From the NCBI GenBank assembly GCA_029204225.1, contig CM055101.1, positions 36,573,648 to 36,637,647 on the forward strand: a DNA stretch of 64,000 nucleotides, given 5' to 3'. Origin of the DNA: Diphasiastrum complanatum. Lineage: Eukaryota; Streptophyta; Lycopodiopsida; Lycopodiales; Lycopodiaceae. The translations under genes were made by a program, and so were the position numbers. The notes beneath the pieces were generated by a model, which did no database searches, was not told the DNA's origin, and was given only the letters and a program-made list of their open reading frames with translations. Positions 57,573 through 64,000 of this stretch are shown piece after piece. Position 1 is the first letter of the stretch; each line of letters opens with the position of its first letter.

Positions 57573-58781
57573 TAGCGCAGGCATCCCAAAGGGAGCCGGG
57601 AACCACGACTTAGCTTCCCAGCCTTCAACTCTTGCCATCCAAACCCACTTGACATACAAGCAGCCAACTCGCCAACAACGATCAGACTTAACCAACTTGA
57701 AGTTTCGAAAACCAACATTGAGATCCAACCTGGCGCCATGCCAGATCGGGGGTCCCGATGTGGGTGACTTCCCTCCAAGCAAGCCGCCCGACATACATCA
57801 AACTTAACCAACTCAAAGCTTCGTTACAAACGAGTAACATCCATTCCAAGCAAGCGGTCTGACTTACATCAGACTTAACCAACTGAAAGCTTCGTCACGA
57901 GCGCTGGAAGCCAACCTAGTGCACGCCAGACTGAACAGCCATAAACAGGTAACTTCCACCCAAGCAAGCCATCCAACTCAGCCGCAGGTTAGAGCCCGTT
58001 CCTCAAGAGCTTAACCCATTCACGTTCATGCAAGTAACACTCATAACCACAAGCCGCGACAGATATGGAGACAACCAGTTCCTGGACCAAATGGTCCCGA
58101 CAGCATACCGCTGGCGCCACGGACCGAATGGTCCCGACGGCATACCGCTGGCGTCCCGGGATACGACCCTCAGCTATGTGCCAACTTAAAAATTTTGAAG
58201 CGGCCTTACAACTGGCGCTTTTACCGAACACTGAAACCCAGAAGGTAATCAGAGTCAGTTTGAGGAAAATCCTACTTTATTGATAAATCTGAGAAGGTTA
58301 CATTTCAAGTGTGTGACCGACCCTAGTCTCCGAGGAGCTGGCATGCCAAGGCGAGTGCCAGTACAACATTCCTGCAAGGGAGGCTGAGACTTGGTTGGAG
58401 CTCGCCCTGAGTCGCAACTCGCACTCCCCTATAGTATTGGTGGGATTCGGCACCCCCCCTCATACTAAGCACTCTACCCAGGCTGGTAAAGCACGTTTTT
58501 CTCTCTCTAAAATTTTCTCTCTAGAAAGTCATTTTCTCTCTCTAGATTTTATTGATCCCAGGCTTCCTTTAATCATGCCTAGATCGTGTGAGGTGATTGC
58601 ACATCGATCTGAGCTCTCTGGACTTCGCTAGAACCGATCAAAGATTTTCAGCCATAGGAACTTGGCGCCGGCTGGATTCTGGTCACAGTGGCGCCGGCGT
58701 CGTTGGCGTCGGGAGCAGCTGGGGACAATGCTGGCGCCAAAGGTGTCGGAAGTAAAGCTTGTAAAGGTAGCTTTACAACAC
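57573..58781 (+). repeat. Palindrome left arm
   Basis: 1209 bp. It contains the AACTTAACCAACT subrepeats at about 57685, 57800 and 57875 and the GGACC block tandem at about 58084-58160. Confidence 0.8.
58084..58160 (+). repeat. Tandem GGACCaaaTGGTCC block
   Basis: Two near-identical units of about 42 bp, each with GGACC-(A/G)AATGGTCCCGAC followed by GCATACCGCTGGCG. The same pair is inverted at about 59535-59613 in the right arm. Confidence 0.75.
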
Positions 58782-58881
58782 AGTGCCCGCCAAAAATTTT
58801 TGGGCACCTGAATTTAACGGGCGACGCCAGCGCTGGCGAGCGGACAGGTGGGTGCCGGCGGCGCCGGGAGGGCAAGCCCGG
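58782..58881. repeat. Palindrome centre with small hairpin
   Basis: 100-bp unpaired centre that holds its own hairpin: GTGCCCGCCAAAAA against TTTTTGGGCAC at 58783-58806. The rest is GC-rich with GGCGCC. Confidence 0.75.
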
Positions 58882-60196
58882 GTGTTGTAAAGCTACCTTT
58901 ACAAGCTTTACTTGCGGCGCCATCGGCGCCAGCTATGTCCCCGGCGCCAGCAGCGCCCCTGCTGCTCCCGGCGCCAACGGCGCCGGCGCCGCTCCCGGCG
59001 CCACTGTGACCAGAATCCAGCCGGCGCCAAGTTCCTATGGCTGAAAATCTTTGATCGGTTCTAGCGAAGTCCAGAGAGCTCAGATCGATGTGCAATCACC
59101 TCACACGATCTAGGCATGATTAAAGGAAGCCTGGGGATCAATAAAATCTAGAGAGAGAAAATGACTTTCTAGAAAGAGAAAATCCTAGAGAGAGAAAAAC
59201 GTGCTTTACCAGCTTGGGTAGAGTGCTTGGTATGAGGGGGGGTGCCGAATCACACCAATACTATAGGGGAGTGCGGGTTGCGACTCAGGGCGAGCTCCAA
59301 CCAAGTCTCAGCCTCCCTTGCTGGAATGTTGTCATGGCTCTCGCCTTGGCATGCTAGCGCCCCGGAGACTAGGGTCGGTCACACACTTGAAATGTAACCT
59401 TCTCAGATTTATCAATAAAGTGGGATTTTCCTCAAACTGACTCTGATTACCTTCTGGGTTTCAGTGTTCGGTAAAAGCGCCAGTTGTAAGGCCGCTTTCA
59501 AAATTTTTAACTTGGCACATAGCTGAGGGTCGTATCCCGGGACGCCAGCGGTATGCCGTCGGGACCATTCGGTCCGTGGCGCCAGCGGTATGCTGTCGGG
59601 ACCATTTGGTCCAAGAACTGGTTGTTTCCATATCTGTCGCGGCTTGTGGTTCTGAGTGTTCCTTGCATGAACGTGAATGGGTTAAGCTCTTGGGGAACGG
59701 GCTCTAACCTGTCGGCTGAGTTGGATGGCTTGCTTGGGTGGATGTTACCTGTTTATGGCTGTCCAGTCTGGCGTGGCGCCAGGTTGGCTTCCAGCGCTCG
59801 TGACGAAGCTTTCAGTTGGTTAAGTCTGATGTAAGTCAGACCGCTTGCTTGGAATGGATGTTACTCGTTTGTAACAAAGCTTTCAGTTGGTTAAGTCTGA
59901 TGTAAGTCAGACCGCTTGCTTGGAATGGATGTTACTCGTTTGTAACGAAGCTTCGAGTTGGTTAAGTTTGATGTATGTCGGGCGGCTTGCTTGGAGGGAA
60001 GTCACCCACGTCGGGACCCCCGATCTGGCATGGCGCCAGGTTGGATCTCAATGTTGGTCCTCGGAACTTCAAGTTGGTTAAGTCTGATCGTTGTTGGCGA
60101 GTTGGCTGCTTGTATGTCAAGTGGGTTCGGATGGCAAGAGTTGAAGGCTGGGAAGCTAAGTCGTGGTTCCCGGCTCCCTTTGGGATGCCTGCGCTA
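58882..60196 (-). repeat. Palindrome right arm
   Basis: 1315 bp, the reverse complement of the left arm with a 71-bp tandem duplication and extra GGCGCC-containing sequence near the centre. Confidence 0.8.
59804..59945. repeat. 71-bp tandem duplication in the right arm
   Basis: Two units from GAAGCTTTCAGTTGGTTAAG to CGTTTGTAAC, differing by about one base. The left arm has one unit. Confidence 0.85.
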
Positions 60197-60204
60197 CACC
60201 GGGC

Positions 60205-60380
60205 ATCGGTGGCGCCGGGAAGCGGGGGTGGCGCTGGGCAGCGCTGGGCCGGGGCGGCGCTGGCGCAGAGGCGGCCGGGCATGGGGGTGGCGCCGGGCAG
60301 CAGGGGTGGCGCTGGGTTGGGGAGGCCGGGCATGTGGGTGACACCGGGGCTATGGGGGTGGCGCCGGGGCGGTGGGCAAG
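60205..60380. repeat. GC-rich minisatellite-like stretch
   Basis: Irregular repetition of GGGGGTGGCGCCGGGCAG-like units of about 20-40 bp. A similar G/C-rich stretch lies at 60720-60890. Confidence 0.7.
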
Positions 60381-60388
60381 GGCAGCCT

Positions 60389-60600
60389 CACACACACACA
60401 CATGCCAAATACTGTGGAGTTTGTGTATATATGCACTCCCCAAAATTTGGTAGGAATGCTTATGGGACAGAGATTGGCTGCTTGGACACGTGCGTCCGGG
60501 CAGCCAGTTTTCAAAAAAAAAAAGAAAAAAAAAAAACTTGTGGTCAGGAGGACACCGGGGCCAAAGGGCCACCGTGCTCGCAAAATGCGAGCCCCCCTCC
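60389..60600 (+). repeat. Direct repeat copy 1 with imperfect hairpin
   Basis: CA-repeat start, then a stem (60405-60419 with 60436-60450, about 12 of 15 pairs) around TTTGTGTATATATG, then GAATGCTTATGGGACA, GCTTGGACACGTG, an A-rich run and GGAGGACACCGGGGCCAAAG. Copy 2 is 60894-61106. Confidence 0.8.
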
Positions 60601-60893
60601 TACTGGGGCTTTAGAGCACGGCCCCCGCATGGGAGTGGTTTGGCCCCGGTGCTCCCCGCACGGCTGACACATGTCAGCCGCACGGTGCCGTCAAAAATCA
60701 GCGAGCGCGTGATTTTGCCGGCGGCGCCAGGGTGGGTCCCGGGCGGGCGGGCGGGCAGGCACCGGGGCGCCGCCGGGCACCGGGCAGGCTAGTAGCAGCA
60801 GGCCGGGGCGCCCAAGCAGCGGGCCAAGTAGCGCCAGCGCCCTACCGGGAGCCGGGGCAGCTGGCGGTGGCGCCAGGTGGCGCCGGGCAACGT

Positions 60894-61106
60894 GCCTCTC
60901 ACACACACATGTGAGACTATGGGGAGTTTGTCTATATATCCCCTCCCCATAGTCTCACATGAATGCTTATGGGACAAAGATTGACTGCTTGGACACGTGG
61001 CGTCCGGGCAGCCAATTTTCAAAAAACAAAAAAGAAAAAACTTGTGGTCAGGAGGACACCGGGGCCAAAGGGCCACCGTGCTCGCTAGATGTGAGCCCCC
61101 CCCCCC
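60894..61106 (+). repeat. Direct repeat copy 2 with a perfect 19-bp hairpin
   Basis: Same order as copy 1. The stem is perfect (60908-60926 with 60943-60961) around TTTGTCTATATATC. The stem sequence differs from copy 1 yet pairing is kept. Confidence 0.85.
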
Positions 61107-61630
61107 GTTCACCAATTCCCATCGTATCTCCCAAGGCACTAATTTGGGCCCGGCCATGAGCCACTGGGTTTTTATTTTATTTTATTTTAAATGGCTGCCC
61201 GGCGCCACGCCACGTCACCATGCAACTAAAGAATTACCCCGTCGTTTGTGGGGGGGAGGTGCTAGTGCCAGTGGCCGGAACCCGGTAGCTATGCCCGGCA
61301 CTCAGGGGCGCTGCCCGGCGCCTTTCACATTGCGCTTGTCCAAGACCACGTCTCGCTGCCTGGCACCCGAGGGCGGTTGCCCGAAATCCCCACATGCACT
61401 CGGACGCCCTCCAAGGGCATTCCGCCCGGGAAGTGCGACCTACTTGAGGGCGCACGCCCTTCCCCATGTGGAAATGTCTCTAGGCATCCTTCCACGTAAG
61501 TTTTGTTTCACTTTCTTTTGCTGTAAAAAGAAGAGCAAAAAGAGTAAAACGATTCACAAATCAAAGTAAAAACAAGCGCATTGTGGCAAGCCACAGGGCC
61601 CTGCCTTTGCAATAAGTGGTAAACTGCACT

Positions 61631-61724
61631 TGTTCAAGTGTTTTTAATCACATATGTAATATATGGGTGAATGATCTTGTTCAAGTGTTTTTAATCACAT
61701 ATGTAATATATGGGTGAATGATCT
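61631..61724. repeat. 47-bp tandem duplication
   Basis: Two identical 47-bp units starting TGTTCAAGTGTTTTTAATCA, at the end of the endonuclease remnant. Confidence 0.9.
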
Positions 61725-62400
61725 GACCAATAAACGTATGTAGTTCCTGATAGATTTTTTGAACTTTTTATATTTGTCCAAACATGATCCAATTGTGTGC
61801 CATATATAGTTGTTACTTGTTTGAAAGTTAGTTGTAGATTATGTTGAAACATAATGGATGAAAGTTTTTGGAAATTGGTATTTATGCTTAATGTATCAAT
61901 ATTCATGTCACCAATTATAACAATTGGCATGGTTTTCAGAATGTTGGTAAGTAGTGTGTTTAATTGTTCAGTAAATGTGAAAATGCTAGAATTTGGTTGT
62001 CTGTATATTGCAATTATGTGTATATTGTAGGTTTTATAAGTGAATGTGAATGATTTCAGTGTGCAATGTATTACATAATTCAATGTGTTCAAGGTGTTGA
62101 GTTTTACGATACAATAGTGTTGATCCTATAAAAGCATAATTGTGAATGGTTTCAAAGTTTGTTGCAAAAAGTTGTTCATGATGATGGGTTTGTGTTTCTT
62201 GTAAACACAATATGTCTGATGCCATTAGATTATGGTCATTTAGAATATTGTATTTGTATTTAGATAATGATCTAGTATTCAATGATTGAATAATAAGATG
62301 TGTTTTTGTGTACGCATACATATTCGGAATATGAGAGGTCCATTTTGCGGTGGTTCTAAGACGTGTTATTTTTTGTTGGACAGACATATCGATTTTAAAG
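61691..62400 (-). pseudogene. APE-like endonuclease domain of a Helentron-type element
   Basis: The minus strand reads LIIQSLNTRSLSKYKYNILN, then SDILCLQETQT (catalytic Asn and Glu contexts). After a frameshift near 62034-62092 it reads IIAIYRQPNSS, PIVIIGDMNIDTL (the GDxN box), LDHVWTN and YWSDHSPIYY (the SDH box). These are the landmarks of the exonuclease-endonuclease-phosphatase fold found in CR1-like retroelements and in Helentrons. It follows the helicase in the same orientation and, at the junction, in the same frame. The copy is broken by the shift but keeps most catalytic residues. Confidence 0.75.
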
Positions 62401-63010
62401 TGTTCAGAAATTAATGGCGATGTGATGTATAAATTCTCCGATTTTTTAACTCGTGTTAGAGCTGTGTACATCAAACCATGTTTTGAAACTTTTTTGGGAT
62501 TAAATGCTAGTTCGGTTATTTTTAGACCTTGTGCTCGGTGTATTGTTCTTGCTATTGCTATTTTGATTGGAAATTGTTTTCTTGTAATTTTATTAAATAC
62601 AGATTGGCCAATTTAAAATTCTTTTGTGAGTCGATGTATTGGAGTCCATATTCTGTTTATGTTAGTGGTTTTGTACATATGTCTATGATTTTCTCGAGTT
62701 TTTTTTACCTATTTCATACTTGTCAAATTGTATCCATACAATATCTTCTGTAGAGGTCATTGTTCTAGTCTGAAAAATGCCATCTTCAACATCTATGTTT
62801 GTTGCACAAAGTTCTACTAACATGCCTTGTTTCACATAAATTGTTTTTGTCAATGACGATGTCGTTGGTGATGTTTATGGTATTGTTGCTGTAGTGCTAC
62901 AACCATAATTACGAAGTTTTTGCATGACTTGTGGTGCAGCGGGCCAATTTTTGAAAGCTTTGGCTAGCAGGAGTCTACAAAAAAATAAGCAGGTCAATTG
63001 AGAACTCCAA
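62401..63010 (-). pseudogene. Helitron/PIF1-type helicase C-terminus
   Basis: The minus strand shows YVKQGMLVELCATNIDVEDG and DIVWIQFDKYEIG (the region between helicase motifs IV and V in PIF1-like proteins), then PIKIAIARTIHRAQGLKI (motif V) and GLMYTALTRVKKSENLYI (motif VI), running directly into the endonuclease domain. Stops near 62615 and around 62660-62690 break it. A further open segment (LLLAKAFKNWPAAPQVMQKL) at about 62900-62985 lies after a TTTTTTGTAG acceptor-like site. Rep and the front of the helicase were not found in the last kilobase. Confidence 0.75.
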
Positions 63011-63876
63011 AAACAACAGAACTTTGCAATTGATTGTGAGTTTCAACGGTCAAATTTCTTACTACTATTGTCAATACTCCATGCGAAAGGTACACTATTT
63101 AGACACAAATTTGTAGATAAACCAAATTGATGGTAATTGGAATTGGATGGGATTTTCAAAAACAACATCCAACAAATGTGGAAGGAATTAAATATGTGTG
63201 AAATTGTAAGGAAGTTATATACAAGAACTTCGAAGTTGCGCAAAGAACATTCTATATGTGACTACCTCTTATTATAGACAACATTCTATAACATGGGTTT
63301 TTTTGGATTACGTGTATCAGTTGTGATAGCAAAAAGTGGTTGCTTTTTTGCAGGCATGTTAAATTTAAAATAGCACGTAACAAAAATCAAGTATAGACAT
63401 GATTTTTGAAATTTAATTGCAGAATTGCAAACAATCTAAAACAGTAAACCTCAGCATGCATAATCTGATTGAATGCAATGGAAAAATGTCTAAATCATGG
63501 CAGTTCCATTTCTGAGTCGAAATAATAGTCAATACAAGTAAGGTCTTGTAATACAAGCACAATTACAAAATGCCTTATTAAAAGCCTCACATATACAGAG
63601 TTTCAAAAACTTTGTTTTTAAAAACATTCCAATCTCAAATTAGATTGGCTCTATCCGAAACGGCCTATCCCGACTAATTTTCGATCAAAAAAATAAGCAT
63701 CTATTTTGATGAACTGTTCATAGGTCATTATGATATAAACTAAGTAACAAACTATTCATGTATTTTGACTTTGTACATGACCATCGGTTTTAGTTCGGTC
63801 ATATGAACGTAGTTTTAGTTTCCAGGTTTTCTATATACAATTACTAAAAAGTATATAAGATATAATGCATGGGATT
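63011..63876. other. AT-rich DNA, no gene recognised
   Basis: It may contain an intron or decayed upstream part of the helicase element. No motif was found on either strand. Confidence 0.4.
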
Positions 63877-64000
63877 TATGTAGAAAATGTTGAGGTTGGG
63901 ATCCAAGCAACTTGTTCTTTTGGGAGAGTGGCACGAATCATGAGGATGTCTTGTTCGTGTGTAGGCCACTCTATATCAATTCGACGTCCATAGTAAGGAA
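63877..64000 (-). other. Open minus-strand segment at the window edge
   Basis: About 40 codons read from the edge toward TAA at 63877: YYGRRIDIEWPTHEQDILMI and RATLPKEQVAWIPTSTF. The composition looks coding, but I cannot identify it. It could be an exon of a gene beyond the window or an upstream part of the helicase element. Confidence 0.35.

Larger units (their letters stand above)
57573..60196. mobile_element. Foldback-type palindrome (arms about 1.2-1.3 kb, 100-bp centre)
   Basis: Left arm 57573-58781 and right arm 58882-60196 are reverse complements, from TAGCGCAGGCATCCC at the outer edge to GTAAAGCTACCTTTAC next to the centre. The arms differ by substitutions, extra GGCGCC-rich bases near the centre and a 71-bp duplication in the right arm, so this is not a simple assembly mirror. 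Each arm holds internal subrepeats (GACTTAACCAACT-type words three times; GGACC...GGTCC blocks twice). This architecture resembles foldback transposons, whose long terminal inverted repeats contain subrepeats. No transposase and no target duplication were found, so the class is inferred. Confidence 0.75.
57431..61480. other. GC-rich island of inverted and direct repeats
   Basis: Base composition changes abruptly from AT-rich to strongly GC-rich and back. The stretch contains a 2.6-kb palindrome, very many GGCGCC hexamers, poly-C and poly-G runs, minisatellite-like GGTGGCGCCGGG units and a pair of direct repeats. Long open frames occur on both strands but are mirror images or Gly/Ala/Pro/Arg-rich, so I do not call genes. 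A 40-bp motif around CGGCTGACAC...GTCAGCCG occurs in direct orientation at about 57530-57565 and 60636-60685. Confidence 0.8.

Noticed and set aside
57383-57882. Overlapping minus-strand frames with partners at 59887-60341 on the plus strand
   Set aside because: They are the same sequence seen in the two palindrome arms; no start, motif or codon bias supports a protein.
58648-59095. Ala/Gly/Pro-rich frames on both strands ending in the same residues
   Set aside because: They arise from GGCGCC-rich mirror-image DNA; composition alone keeps the frames open.
60156-61569. Long Gly/Arg/Pro-rich frames on both strands
   Set aside because: GC-rich minisatellite DNA has few stop codons; frames overlap on both strands with no conserved motif.

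Overview
This window is nuclear DNA from a land plant with a large, transposon-dense genome. The evidence is an intron-less L-type lectin receptor-like kinase, many Ty1/copia elements with plant initiator-methionine tRNA primer sites, Ty3/gypsy elements with a TTGCCGGGGA-type primer site, and TA-flanked MITEs. The overall flavour (old nested elements, few genes, a helicase-endonuclease element) would suit a fern or another non-model vascular plant, but the sequence alone does not fix the lineage.

Layout. 1-2.2 kb is AT-rich DNA without a gene. 2.2-2.8 kb holds a two-exon remnant of an unidentified host gene; a Copia element (Copia-A, 2925-8275) has landed in or next to its reading frame. 8.6-9.0 kb is an unidentified transposase-like fragment cut by the LTR of a large minus-strand Gypsy element (Gypsy-1, 8992-20124). 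Gypsy-1 has LTRs, primer site, gag with zinc knuckles, integrase and an extra ORF after integrase, but its RT/RNase H core is gone. It is itself invaded by a Copia-B fragment (14035-15511) and a 367-bp MITE. 20-36.6 kb is a patchwork of Gypsy and Copia pieces in both orientations, including a coiled-coil post-integrase ORF (21.3-23.2 kb) and a second 367-bp MITE. 36608-42763 is a young, nearly intact Copia (Copia-C): 682-bp LTRs, TTTCT target duplication, 1242-codon gag-pol ORF and one frameshift in RNase H. 43456-48396 is a 5'-truncated Copia-B. 48.4-52 kb holds more LTR and gag fragments. 54566-56611 is the only convincing intact host gene, an L-type lectin receptor kinase whose catalytic HRD is HRQ, so it is probably a pseudokinase. 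57.4-61.5 kb is an anomalous GC-rich island built on a 2.6-kb palindrome with about 1.2-kb arms, followed by GC-rich minisatellite DNA and hairpin-bearing direct repeats. 61.7-63.0 kb (minus) is the C-terminus of a Helitron/Helentron-type helicase followed by an APE-like endonuclease domain.

The two best candidates for something not yet described are the helicase-endonuclease element and the foldback GC-rich palindrome; they lie next to each other. Further leads are the two post-integrase ORFs, a leader full of GCGAGTAAT motifs, and TTCGCGAA (heat-shock-element-like) motifs shared by three LTR families. No tRNA, rRNA or CRISPR array was found.
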